Notes under the pieces: model-generated
Seen by the model: the letters and a program-made list of their open reading frames with translations, nothing else
What the model was told of the DNA's origin: nothing
Database searches by the model: none
NCBI GenBank assembly: GCA_022695795.1
Contig: MU404065.1
Span: 372,001 to 436,000, forward strand
Length of the DNA stretch: 64,000 nt
Direction of reading: 5' to 3'
Origin: Biscogniauxia marginata
Lineage: Eukaryota; Ascomycota; Sordariomycetes; Xylariales; Xylariaceae
In this document: in pieces, positions 13,067 to 25,511 of the stretch
Position numbering within the stretch: the stretch's first letter is position 1
Layout: the number at the start of each line of letters is the position of its first letter
Translations under genes and position numbers: made by a program

Positions 13067-13720
13067 TTGTATCCTATGCTCGAGACAAGGTACCTGCGTT
13101 GAGGTGCAAGCAAGTGGTGGTGGTGGGGGGGATGCTTGTTGCTAGTCAAGCCGAGCGAAAGCGGGAGGAGACCAAAGGAACCGGGGTCCAGGTCCAGGTC
13201 CCAAATCGATATTGCTAGGGTTTCTTCAGAGAATGTGCCCAGAGCCCAGTGATCCCCGAAAGCCACCCAACAGTAAAAAAAACTCGTGGGCCGGGGTGAG
13301 AGAATTGATGCCGGGCAAGCCCCAAGACCAATGCTCGGTGGAGTATCGGATTTTGTGATAATTAATATTATTTTCCGTAGAATGAATGTCGGGATCCAAG
13401 CAAGTACCAGCTTGCCTTTCACGTTGATGGAAGTGTATAAACGGAACGAGGGGGGACGGGGGAGAGAAAGGGGGTTAAGGGAAAGGAGAGAGGAGGTTGT
13501 TAAGAGAAACTAGAACGACACTTGGATCTTTTTACCCTTCAACACAATCAAAGGGGAAATTTGTCCAGTGTAGGAGGTGTGAAGCCTTATATGATGGCCT
13601 CGCTCCCCTCGGCCACCACAGCTTAGCTGCATCGCGAACTGGTACTGCGTCAATAGTTGTGTTCAAAAATAGCAACACACGCAAGTTGGGGTAATTCCTT
13701 TTTTAACCCATGATCTTTGC

Positions 13721-13756
13721 GGCCTAATTACAGACCATTGCATCTGTAATTAGCCC
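13721..13756. repeat. Near-perfect inverted repeat
   Basis: CTAATTACAGA (13724-13734) is the exact reverse complement of TCTGTAATTAG (13743-13753), with an 8-nt loop. Beyond a single mismatch the pairing continues for two more bases on each side. Confidence 0.85.
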
Positions 13757-14263
13757 AAATTGGGATGGCAGAGGGGGACCAGGGCCGGTATGCGCTTGCA
13801 GATTCCAATGAGGTTGACCGGTTCTATGGGGCCTGCTCAAGTCACCCGGATGAGGATGGGGGTGGCCCCCTTCGACGTCGACCAACCACCCCACCCGAGA
13901 CTAGCGGTGCAGGTTCAAAGGGCATTCATTGTACCACTCGGTGTCACTCGCGGAAGACGATGGTTGCAAGCAGCGGCAGGGGTCGGTAGGCAGGGGTAGT
14001 CGAGCTTGCGCGACTAAAGAGGCAGCTCTGCAGACGTGGCTTGCCGGCCATTGGCACGAAAAGATGAATGCCCGATCCACCGTGATGCATGATGCAGCGA
14101 CATGGCCAGCACTTGCAGATTCCAATTGTGACCTTGCCAGCCCTGTAGCAGTCCTGGTAAGTAGGCAAGCCCTGCAAACCAGGGCTGTTGAGTTTATTGA
14201 AAGCCGCAGGGATTCCGTGCTGATCGGGACGAGGACTACGACAGGTTGTCTGCCCACGGTAGC

Positions 14264-14280
14264 ACGTACGTACGTACGTA
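14264..14280. repeat. (ACGT)n microsatellite
   Basis: Four tandem ACGT units, self-complementary; no gene overlaps it. Confidence 0.8.
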
Positions 14281-16404
14281 TTCCGGACACTCATACTCTA
14301 CCTAGTTGACGATGCTGGAGGACCTGTCCGGACAGCAGCTAAACGCTTACTGCGTGCCCCACGTTGTGCCGATGTTGGTTGCGGTTAAGTTTGCCCGCCT
14401 GTCGTAACGCTGGTATGCTGTGCGATGAGAGAGCCACGAGAGGGAGAGCGAGGAAAACCCCACAGCTTCGATCTTCGGTGGTGTACCGTGAGAGATTCAC
14501 GGCGATCAGGAAACTATGTAAGGAGCCATGGGTGCTTGCCGATTGCCCTCGGTTCGACCAGCAGCACGACTTTCACGGGTTTCTCTGCATAGAGCAGGGT
14601 GCTTATCAATAATCATATTCCGTAATTGCTTTTCTGCGATGAGGGTGCATGTCAGACTCGCAGCTACCATAGTCATCATACGTTCGTGCCATGCCGTTTC
14701 TATCTGTTCTTGGCCGCATCCGGAAGAAACAAGGCCGGGTGGAGTACATGAGTGAATTTCAGTTAACGTGTGTATTCGCTGATAGTGCTACATATGGGAC
14801 TGTATTAGTCTTGAACGGGCCCGGGTCCAACTTGGCGAGGCCGAACATGTCCTGACCGGAATTGCGGTCCAGGAATGTGGGTGTGGACGCTCAGATGCTG
14901 CGTACAATAGGTAGTTTCCGGAACGGCAAGGGAAACAGAAATAAAATAAAAAAACAAAAGGGAATCATATGCTAGACTTGCTTAACCGACTGCCGCCCAA
15001 TAGCTGCGGAGCCTGTGAAGTAAGCAATAAGATTGGTCGCCCACCAGAGGGACGAGTTGATTGCCTATTGGATATGGGGAACCGGGGACTGGACTAGGTT
15101 AGTTCCTTGGAAGCTTCGTACGGATCGTGTCCATTACTACGTAGCCTAGGTAGCATCAGCATCATGTATGTACTATATTATATGTATGTAGCGTCCCGCG
15201 AGAAAATAAAAAACCCAACAACTCGAGGCGTCGACAGGATTACCTGTAGATTTCATCTATGCTTGCTCGCGACGGATAGATGAATGTACCATCCAGCTCG
15301 GATTCCGTACAACGTAGCACGAGAAGCGCATGCTCGGAGGAGGGGGGGAGGTCTGTCGTCGTGCGTGGTATTGGCGAGTACGGAATATACGAATATACAC
15401 GCGAGAAGGCTCGTAAGGGAAGACGCAGCTTGATTGGCTGCAGATCAAATGGGCCGTTGACTTTGATTGACTCGAGGCTTACAGAAAGTTAGCGCTAGCT
15501 AGCGGATTCAACCGGCAAGTGTTAGTCGATGTGACAAGTGACAGTGCAGCGACCGGATTGGCCCAAGAGCGGAATTAGAGCTTGCGATTCCCTGACTGAT
15601 GGAGGGGTGCCAAGAGGATGCTCGAGCCAATCTCTATGCAAAGACGGGAGCTGCCCACTAGCGTCAACAGTAGTGTCGGTGGGGTCTTCATGCAATATCT
15701 ATGCAGCCAAGAGACGGCTTTCAGGGGTCTCTCCCAGATCAGCCATCTGCCATCTCACTTTTTAGTCAGGTATTGTCAGCTTTCCCCATGTCCGGCTTCA
15801 TCATCGGTGGCCCATGCTCCCAGAAGCTATGGGCAACGCAGGGCTAGGGGAGCCGTGCAACCCGTGTTAAGTAAGCTCGTAGCGTAGATACCCCTGTACA
15901 GCTTTACGTACCGGCTGATGGACGAAGATCACCCGATGTCCCTTGTCGAGCCCCCATCGTAGGTTAAATCCTTTTCTCTGCCTTTCCCTTAACCCTTTTT
16001 CTTTTTCCTGCGTGTTGGGCTAATTTGGCGGCCTAGCCAGTTTCTATTTCTGGGCTAATATCGAATCACGGGTTAATTTTGGGGCCACCTTCGCACAGCA
16101 AAATGCACACCGGGCGCTAAGTATCACACGCTATTACACACTATTTTACAACGTTGACCAACATGTGCTATTTTTGAATTAGCCCTCAGTCTCCCCCACG
16201 ATCTGGGCTAATTATGGTTATGGTTATTTCCTGCTACCTACCTACCTGCTAATGCTGGGGGGATGGGTACAGCTTAGTCAGTTGCCCAAGAGAATGATGC
16301 GATTGCGAATTGGCCCGGGATTCATTTCTTATTACCTACCTACACTAGTTTACTTGTCGAGTCTTGCGAAATTCAAGCCCTATTGCCCTGGGTTAGGTGG
16401 AATG

Positions 16405-16455
16405 CGTCTCCGTCTCCGCCTCTGTCTCTGTCTCTGTCTCTGTCTCCGTCTCCGC
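16405..16455. repeat. CTCTGT/CTCCGT microsatellite
   Basis: About eight imperfect hexamers of GTCTCC and GTCTCT type in a pyrimidine-rich strand, in otherwise gene-free DNA. Confidence 0.8.
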
Positions 16456-19400
16456 AATGGCCGGGGTTGGTCAACAAATCGTCAATTCAATGCTTCTTGA
16501 GTGGCTAGTCACTATGACAAGCCAAGGGAAGCGAATCATAGTCTCTTATGCCAAATACATATCTTAATGAGCTGTGCAGTTGTATAATTACCACAACGCA
16601 TGACATCGCCTCTTGGAAACGCCCTGCGAGGCTTATGCCCGTGTCATGCCCTTAATTATCTTGGGCTATGCCTATACACTGCTGTGGCTTTTATTCGTTT
16701 CGGCCTTCGATCGAACTTCAATACCTACTATGTACGTAAACCGTACATACCGGCCGCTATTGCATTTTTCGGTTGCAGTCGTCGTCATCACTTTTCTAGA
16801 GCCTTTGCAACCTCGTGCTGAACTTCGTGTTGCAGAATTAACACGTTTCTAGAGTCGGCAGAGAAGTAATTCGGTCTTTAATGTCGCCCCGCAAAGAGTC
16901 CAAGGTCAGCGTCTGTGCAACATCTGTCAACTTAGGTTGATGCAAATCATCATAAATTAAAGCTATTATACCACGAGTGAACACTTAGGGAACCCGGGTG
17001 CTTCCCGATTCAGAATCCATGGGTCCCATCGGTGAGAACGGATGAGGAATCTAGATCCTCGCCTGTCACTGTGACATGTGGAGATTGGGACTTTTGAAAA
17101 ACCCTGCCGAAATCAACCTAATCTACACAGAAGCTGGTTTTATCTTTTGGATCAGTGGTGCCATGGCACTACCAAGCTTTCTGACCTAGCCCGATTGCGG
17201 TTGAGATTACATACACGCTCGTGAAATCCTTCCTCTCTAGCCCGATTCATCTAATATCCAATGCAGATAATTGCTTGAATAGAATCAAACAGCTTCGTAA
17301 GGACACCCTCAGCGCTCCGAAGAGGCACAAGATCATCGAGGGGTCCGTGGTGCTTCATCTTAGCCGGAATAAAGGAGACTCAACCATCCACGAGTACATT
17401 GGCCTCGCATTTAGATTTTCTCATGTGACGACTGTTGAGAGGCCGTCCTTACGATCTCATTGGATCTGCGCCCAAGTCTGGCTAAGTAGTGGCTGTCGAG
17501 TTGCCCATTTCCTGGGCACGACAAAGATAAGTGGCCCAGAGTCGATGGCATATACTAAACTCAAACCCGTCTGTTATAGCGGACACATCGAGATTTTGAC
17601 ATAATAGGTTGATCCCGGTAAAGAACGAAAAGGGCGGGTCGGCAATATAGCATTCGCTATATGCCTGTTCATCTTGGCTTACTGTAGTAAGTTTCCATGC
17701 CACGGCTCATCCACGTCCTCGTGAGACCACTATGTAAGTCGGGGACTATCGGGCGTCTCGGTGGAGTTAAGAGTCGAGTCTGTCAAGCTTATTAGCGACG
17801 GTTTGATAGATGGAAATGGCGGTAAACCGTACGACGTCAGTAGATGGATACGCATTCAAGGGATGAACTCTTCGAGAGTATGACGACTTCTTACTGGGAC
17901 TAGCCACCCACCTAATAGCTTGGTAAGGATAGACTTCCTCAATGTGTAAACGCTGAAGATCAGCATGTCTCGGACTCTTATGTTTGCTTGCGGGAAGCTA
18001 GAAAGCATCGTGTAGCGGTCCATCATCTCTGGCCCGTCGGTATATCCCGGTTCTAATGCATAGTAGACGGATCAACCCTAGGATATTTTCAAATCGTATC
18101 GCGGGAATCATGTCACCAGCTTACAATGACGGAAACTCACTGCTTCTACGCAAAGTTACAAGCAAAGGTATCACTTTACCACATGTCGGTACGCCTATAC
18201 TGTCACTACATAGTAGCACGCACTAGGTTAATCAACTTCCTAATTGATCATTTGGCATTCAGCCGATGGCCTTACCTAAATCAGAGTCCCTGCTCTATGT
18301 GGCTTTTTATCAATCCGGGTCCGAATCACAACGGATGAGATGCAAAGGGCTATCTCCCTCTGCCATGCGGTGGCGGCCCAGCGCTGTCTAGTATGCGTTC
18401 AATAGAGCTCTCTCTAAAACCCCAGCCATCCCCGTAATGCCTACGGAGAATCTAGCATCACGTGTCTGCACCTAGGTCACGTAGGATTTGCCAATTTCTC
18501 CTCATTGGGCACTGAGCGGGATCGGTGAGCTTTCAGAATGTGATTCCTCGACGCCGGTCTAGACGAAGGTTAAGCCCGTATGCTATATCGGACCGTCCCA
18601 TATCTCAACGGGATCCTTCGATCTGCGCAGCACTAGTATGCTGCTAGGAATTTGAAGGTCTCGTGAGAATGGTTACAGAGACGTTATTGGTCTCGGGTTG
18701 TTCACCAGCGAGACACTAGCACGTTTCTCCGAGTCGGCCAGCTTCGAGAACGTTGAAAATGGAATTCAGAACGAAAGCGCCAATCGCGTTCTCTCGTAGT
18801 GTATCACAAGAGAGGGGGTCGGCTTTGGAGCATGGTCGATAACGATGACCCTGGAGCGACTACAGTCTTAGCCGGTGGAGACGGCAGAGACATCCCGTTT
18901 ATTGTAGATGGGGAATTTCGTTTCTTTTTTTCTCTCCGCCGCCTATCCGACAGGTCCCGGATCAAGTCAACACTTCTCTGCCATTTACAGACCGACTTGT
19001 ATGACCCTCAAGAAAATCTTACCCTAGCACTGCTGAAAAGCCCTTGCTCAAGGGCATCAAGCAATGAGTCAATGATGCCCGACTAACAACGACAGGTCTT
19101 TACCGCCTCGTCTGCATTGAGGATCATCCGCTATAGAGGGCCTGACTGACGATGGCTTCTGCGTATCTCGGCCCATATACTATGTAATAGAGCAGATCAG
19201 AGTGATCTGACTTGCATGCTTCGCAAGATATGCTATCCGGGAGCGCCACACTTAACCATTCCCTACCTTACTTCTTGTATGAATGGTGAGGGGATTGTTG
19301 GTTCTGTTCTTGGAGCCCTGCAGCACGTTAGTGAGGGCCGCCTCTGCTAACGGCTAAGCCCATGGCCTGATCGGACTGATAATGGGAAGGATGAACAAGG

Positions 19401-20028
19401 TCACCCCTGTTTAGGCCAGCCGGCGCTTAGACTGCTATTTCTGGGGTCGCCGAGACCCCTGCGACCAATGGCGTTCGAGTCCCGTGTTGCTTCGTGCGTC
19501 TTGATTTCCTGCACTCCTCACCATCTCGTCCAACCAGCCTCTCGCTGGCGGGTTTCTCACTAAGGTTGGTTGGTTGAGTGCCTCCTATCCCCAGCAGACT
19601 CGGTGCTGGGGGTTTGCACTCCGTCGCCTAGACAATGCTATTATTAGGGCTTTGCGCTCACTGTAGGTGACTCGGCATGCTGTAAACGCAGTGACGGCGC
19701 TGCTCGTAGAGCTGGGAAACAAATCACATCTTGACAGGCTTCCACTATCACAGCGTGTCTCCCTGCATAATGGACTGCTGGGAACCGATTATACCTCTTA
19801 TCTGATACATATACTTTCAGCGGGTGCCCGTGATCTCGCTCTAGCTCTTCCCTCTCCCCTTTTTGCGACGTTGAACCTGCCCCTTGGGTACCCATAGCAA
19901 GCTTTTCTTTTTCGTCTTCGCATCTCTCATATATCCAGTGGTTCTAGAAAGACAGTAGTAGGCCGGCAACGGCGGGATACTAAAAACTCAATTGCATATT
20001 ACGAATTTTCCTTTAGTCTCTATTCAAA

Positions 20029-22695
20029 ATGGTATGACTCGATGCTCACTGAGCCGTGTTGTGTCGGACGACTCTTAGGACCGTAACTGACTCCCTTTTT
20101 GAACAGAATACGCATCTTCTTAGGATGAGCGAGCGATCGCATCATGAAATGCGCCAGAAGAGCCGCCTGCATGACCCCTTTTTCGGGCTAAAAGGTCTCG
20201 AGCCTCGTCCAAATTCGATAGCTACAGAGATCGTAGATACAGATTGGGACGAGGAGGATATTGTTAGCGAGATAGAAGATGATGATCCAAATTCACCACG
20301 GGTGAGCTTGAATTCGGTAAGATTCAACAGTATTGCCCTACTATAATCCCGCCTTTCCTACTAACAAAAGTTTTAGTCGGGCCAGCAAAGTGCAACAACT
20401 CTCTCGTCGTATGACGAGGCACACACTCCCAGATCGAGCAGGACTCGTGAGGCGTACCTCTTTGAATATGACCCGGCAAAGCCTGTAGAGGGACCAAGGG
20501 GACCACACCTATTCCGATCATCCACAACGTCGTCAACCTCCACCGAATTCCAAGAAATTCTCTCTCTTTCACCGATAACACCGAAGACGGCTAGGCCGTA
20601 CGAGGCTGACGTTCGGTATCCTCTCATTCATGACCCGCTACCACGATCTCGGACGAGCCCATTCCAGTTCACTCACGAGAAGCTAGACGCAAGCGAGCTG
20701 GCAATATGGCGGCCGCAGAATGTGGCACAATGGATGCTCGACGCTGGCGTTGAGCGGCAAATCGCTGAGAAGTTTATTGAGAATGATATCAATGGGGCTA
20801 TTTTAATCACGTTGAAATTCGAGGATTTGAGGGAACTCGATATTCAATCATTTGGAGTAAGGACAAAGGTGTGGGAGGAGATCCACAAGTTGAGAGACAG
20901 CAAGGAGATGTCGCCTAGGCCCGAAACTCCCATCGAGGACGAGGAAAGTAGGGAAGTACGAAGAGAACGGAGAAGGATGGAAAAGACGGAAAATGCTGGA
21001 ACCGAACGAAGCCAAAGTGTGAGTCGCTCCAAGAGCCTGAAGCGCAACCACAGCAAGAGAGGACCGTCACACGAGGATATAATTTCACCCCTGGAGTCTG
21101 TATCCATTGTAGGCATCGAGCAGATGATGCCCAAGCCGCATCATTGTAAGAAAGGCGAGAATTGCTCAAAGTATAGGAGGCAGCAGCGCATGATTGAGGC
21201 CTTCAAGAAGGATCATCCGTTCGTCGACATGGACAAGGGCGGCATCATTATGGTTGCCGGAGACCCAGGAAACCCAGAAACAGCACAGGCAATCAACAGA
21301 CCGTCATCGACCGAAGCATTGCGGCCCGTATCTGACGCAGTCCCCTCGGTAGTGGCCTCCTCGGATGTCCTCGGCCCTGGCGTACCTCCAATGCAATATC
21401 TTCAAGAAGCCGCACTCCGTAATCTTCAGTCACGAGATCCCCAGGACAATGTCCGGCAGTTCCTAGACTTTCAGCATCAACATACCGAAACGGGGTCGAG
21501 CGAGGTTCCGCCAACTCCCCCGTTCGAGGTCTACCCGAGTTCACGAGCACCCCACGAGGGCCTGCGAGCCCTACCCAAGCTCTCCATTCCTGGACACCAG
21601 CAGGCCCAGGCGCAGAGACACTCGCAGCAGGCAAGACCGGCATATTCACAAACACCATTTGTTCCCTACCGGATGGATAGGGCAGAGGCACTGTCTCCAG
21701 ACCTTCAGACACCCACCGCACCCTACCGATTCGGCACTCCCTTCTCGGATATGGATGTCCCATTGACTGCCGTCCAGCTAGGACCGGTGGCTCGAGATGC
21801 TTCGCAGTCGGTCCCCCCGGACATGAACTACCGAGCGGGCCCCGTGGCCCAAACTCCTCGGCCACAAAAACGGACATCCCACCGGCCGTCCCTGCAGATC
21901 ATGGCCCCCCTTCAAGAGGATGCCTACACGCCCGTAGGCCGTAGCACCCCCAAGCCTCCCTCCACCTCGCTCAAGTCGTCGTCGCCGCCGCCCAAAGTCC
22001 CCGCGCGGTCGCAGCAGCCCCTCCACGCGCCCCCCCGCGCGCAGTGGCCGTGGTCGCCGCAGCACCGCCCCCAGCACTCGGCCAGCGACGCGACGACGAT
22101 TATCAAGGACGCCGAAGGCATCTCGTACCAGGGGCCGGTCAAGAAGCGCAAGACCAAGATGCTGCGGCACGAGTGGCACGACCACTACGCGGTGCTCAAG
22201 GGCACGCGGCTGGCGCTGCACAAGGACGCCGAGGCGCGCGACCGCACCCTCGAGTACATCGACATCGACGACTACGCCATCGCCTGCTCGTCGCTGTCGA
22301 CCACGTCCAAGCTCAACGCCGCCTTCAAGGCCATGAGCATCTCGCGCGGCAAGTCGTCGGACGGCAGCGGCAGCAACAACAACAACAACACTAACAACGC
22401 CGACGTCGCCGCCTTCAGCTTCCAGCTCATACCCCAGGATATCCACGGCAGCGCCAGCAGCAGGGTCGGCGCGCGCCTGCGCAAGCGCGAGAGCCAGAGC
22501 CAGAACCAGAACGTGGGCTCGGGCCCGCTGACCGGCGGCCTCGAGGGCTCCTTCAACGGCACGGGCAAGACGCACCACTTCGCCGTGCGCGGCCGCGACG
22601 AGCGCATCGACTGGATGCGCGAGCTCATGCTAGCCAAGGCCCTGAAGCAGAAGGGCGAGGGCTTCGAGGTCAGCGTCAATGGGAACATGATATAA
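20029..22695 (+). CDS. SAM and PH domain scaffold protein (Boi-like)
   Basis: Exons 20029-20031, 20107-20316 and 20377-22695 give 843 residues. The second intron (60 nt) has a textbook CTACTAAC branch site. The first exon is only the ATG, followed directly by GTATGA; an internal ATG at 20125 is in frame and would be the start if the first intron lies in the 5' UTR. A SAM domain spans about 182-250 (starts WRPQNVAQWML), followed by a basic, disordered Ser/Pro-rich middle. A PH domain starts near 650 (ISYQGPVKKRKTKMLRHEW) and continues to the C-terminus (HFAVRGRDERIDWMRELM), interrupted by an Asn-rich insertion. Yeast Boi1/Boi2 share SAM-PH order and act in polarised growth and exocytosis with Rho GTPases; no N-terminal SH3 domain is seen here, so the role is inferred. 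Confidence 0.85.
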
Positions 22696-23004
22696 AAAAA
22701 AGAAAGAAAGGGGTTCCTTTCTTCCCTCTCCCCACCCCCCCCTTTTTTATGTTAAAGTTTTCTAAAGTCTAAGTTGCCTGCCTGGATACATATATCCCAG
22801 GTATATCCTCAGTTCAGTATGAAAGATTGGTTGGTTTAGGTATCTACAGCTTTTGTTGAATTGTTTTTGCTTTCGTTTTTCGTGGTTGCTGTCGTTCTAG
22901 TCCTTCCTTGGTTCCGAGGGCATCTTTTTTTTACTTTTTTTTTTTTTTTTTTACCTGAAGTCTTGTTTTATATATGATCACTCTGCTCTAGCTATATGAT
23001 GCTG

Positions 23005-23006
23005 TT

Positions 23007-23049
<43 letters not shown>
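23005..23049. repeat. (CTTT)n microsatellite
   Basis: About eleven uninterrupted TTTC tetranucleotides. Confidence 0.95.
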
Positions 23050-23816
23050 GTTCATTCCCTAACAACGTATCGTCGTCTCGACTTAAAATCTATCGATACC
23101 CTCCCCCACTCCAATACCGTCCGTCTTCGTCGGATTTGACGGACTGACCTAACGACCCCGGTGACGATAGAAAAAAGAGAAGGAAGGCGAGCTTCAACAA
23201 TGATATCCTTTGTTTGTTTTTTTCTTCTTCAAGCGGTGAATGGTATAAGCAGAGGCTGAAGCAGGTACTCTGCTTTTATGACGATGACGATGGATTGATG
23301 AAAATTGGCTGGTGGTTTGGTCTGGTTTGAATTATACTATTACTACCCACACTCTTTTATGATAAGTCAGGTAGCCAGCCCCCTTTAGTATCAGGATACT
23401 ACATAGTAGTTTAGGAGTGTGCTTTTGGAATTGAAAGAATGCATAAAAATAATTCCAACATGAACCTTACCTTTGTTTCCCCTGGCCTTATATCTGTGTG
23501 TCTTGTCTGGCGTGATCTAACCTACAGGAGTATAAGTAGAATGCGTGATATATTGGTTGCACTGGTCTTCTCGATCGTCCGTCGATTGTATATATATAGT
23601 AGATCCTAGTCTTCCACTGACACAAATTGCTTTTCTATAGAAGGGATGTGAGTCCATGAGCCATAAAAAAGATTAAAAAAAGGCCATGGTTTATACATCA
23701 TGTTATGTTACATCTCTGTACATAGTGTATCCCGCCCTTCCTATCTCCCTTTTATCTAGGAAATCTTTCATGTCTTTATTTTACACGAAGTTAGCTAACC
23801 TAAGTAGCTAGGTAGC

Positions 23817-23839
23817 TTTTTTTTTTTTTTTTTTTTTTT
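23817..23839. repeat. Poly-T tract
   Basis: Twenty-three consecutive T residues, some 20 bases beyond the stop of the minus-strand gene (A-rich in its transcript). Confidence 0.9.
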
Positions 23840-23862
23840 CTGGAGAGAGCATGTAATCTTTT

Positions 23863-24819
23863 TTAAGAGAGGAATTTGTTCTGTGTCTTGAGGGCCGATA
23901 AATGCTCAACTCTGTTCCAGTTGATGCATTGCCACCAGCTCTCGACGAAGATCCTCTTGCCCTCGATGCCGCTCGCGTTGACGCCGTAGTCGCGCAGCCA
24001 CACGTGCTCCCACGTGTTCAGGCACAGCAGCGGGATCACGTCGATGCCACCCGGCGCTCCCTTCTGGAATATGGCGCCGTTGGCCGCGCCGCTGCCCGTC
24101 TGAGCGCGCTCCAGCCAGTCCAAGACCGTCGCGCCGCCCTGCGTGTTCATGTCGACGGGCTGGCGGCGCCAGTGGCCCGCCATGTACGGCGTCCCGGCTA
24201 GGTAGGTCGCCAGGATGCGATACTCGGAGGTATTGGAGTTCTTGATGAGCCAGACGAAGCCGGGCCCGAACATTCCCATGGCTACGGCGAGGAATTCGCG
24301 GCGCAACGTCTCGATGGAGCTGAAGTTGTTCTCTAGGGTTCTCCTCAGCGGAACGGGAATCCTCTCCTCGTAGGGTGCGTTCATATCGTCCCATCCGTCG
24401 GGCTCTTGGCCATCCGTGGCGCCATTGAGGCCCATAAAGAAGAGGTGGTTGTTGTGCATCATCGAGGCGTAGTTGAAGACGGCCGCTTGTGAAGGCTCGC
24501 GCGCCGTCGACTTGATGATCGTCATGGGGTCCTGCTGTTCGAACTCGGTACCTAGACTCGCCTTTAGCGATCGGTTTGGTATCTCAATATGCTAGACGGC
24601 AGGTGACCTACCGGCGACCATGGCACTGAGCTTTTGCACCATCAATCTCATGTACTGCGTCCAAGCAAAGTCGAAGCCGTCGGGGGACAGCAGCCTGGGC
24701 ACGCCCTCTTCTGGTCGGATATGGTCGAGAGGCGGGACGACATGATACCTACGGATGTAGGGGGTCGGCCGCCGTAGCAGACCCCCTACTCGTGGTATCC
24801 TTAATCTTGGTCGCAACAT
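23863..24819 (-). CDS. SOD-fold mitochondrial small-subunit ribosomal protein (Rsm26/MRP1 type)
   Basis: Exons 24819-24612 and 24551-23863 (minus) give 298 residues; the 60-nt intron (GTAGGT, TCTAG) joins in frame as AGTEFEQQDPMTIIKSTA. The N-terminus MLRPRLRIPRVGGLLRR is a good mitochondrial presequence; an in-frame ATG 15 codons upstream (24864) is less likely. The fold is Fe/Mn superoxide dismutase: NYASMMHNNHLFFMGL near residue 95 and LLCLNTWEHVWLRDYG near 255. The usual metal-binding Asp of the DxWEH motif is Asn here, consistent with a structural ribosomal paralogue rather than an active enzyme. The protein would sit in the head region of the mitochondrial 37S subunit. Assignment to mS42 versus mS43 is not resolved. 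Confidence 0.85.
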
Positions 24820-25511
24820 GGCGGGTAGGGATTTAAGGTGTTGCCAACCTAACTCGATTCTCACTTTGATGCTGTCACAGCTTCACTTTTTTTCTTGAGT
24901 GCGGGCGCGAGATTCTTGAAGCTGATTGGTCAAGACGTCGGAGGGAACATCGAATGTGCCGGGGAGTGACCTAACCTACTAGTCCACTACCTCTAACCTA
25001 TGGACCTAGACCTAAAGGCCTCGCTACGGGCCAGGTGAGTGGAAGTACCTATCCTACTATGTACATACCTAACCTAACCTTAAGGTACTTCGTAGTACAT
25101 TATGGTAGTTAGGTCATGTACCTACGGAGTGCCCCACGTGGAATCAGTCTACTGAAAGTCGGAGACGTTTTAACCGCCGCAACCCCAACATTTCACATTA
25201 TGATGGGAAAATGTAGTGTATTTGGGGCGTGAGTACACAAAGGTCCTTTCTTTTCTTTTCCCTTCCCCTAAACTATAATGGCATTTGACTCAACACACGA
25301 TTTATTCACTTGAAATATATATGATAATAATGCTAACACCATCCTATGCACACAACCAATTGGGTACCCTAGGTACGTAATGCTAGAAAAGGGACCCGAG
25401 TAACCATCACCGGAATCCGAGGCTCCCCCTGTTTCCTTGAAGCCGCCGGGCCCACCAGTAACGCCGGACAAGTTATACATAAGCTCCCTGGCTTCCTTCT
25501 TCCTAGCTCTT
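24820..25511. other. Intergenic region rich in ACCTAACC motifs
   Basis: Promoter of the ribosomal-protein gene and 3' flank of the next minus-strand gene. Several ACCTAACCT, GGTACTTCG and AGGTACTT motifs crowd 24960-25130; no coding signal. Confidence 0.5.

Larger units (their letters stand above)
13067..20028. other. 7-kb gene desert
   Basis: No ORF here has a recognisable domain or convincing spliced extension on either strand, and I see no transposase, reverse transcriptase or long terminal repeats. What it holds: an 11-bp inverted repeat (13724-13753), an ACGT repeat (14264-14280), a CTCTGT microsatellite (16405-16455), a cluster of GGGCTAAT motifs (16017-16212), a series of GC hairpins (19326-19611) and the 5' leader of the SAM-PH gene at the right end. 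It may be decayed mobile DNA or a long regulatory gap. Confidence 0.55.
22696..23862. other. Convergent intergenic region with simple repeats
   Basis: 3' flanks of the SAM-PH gene and the ribosomal-protein gene. It holds T-runs, a (CTTT)n microsatellite and AT-rich DNA; no gene is supported. Confidence 0.6.
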
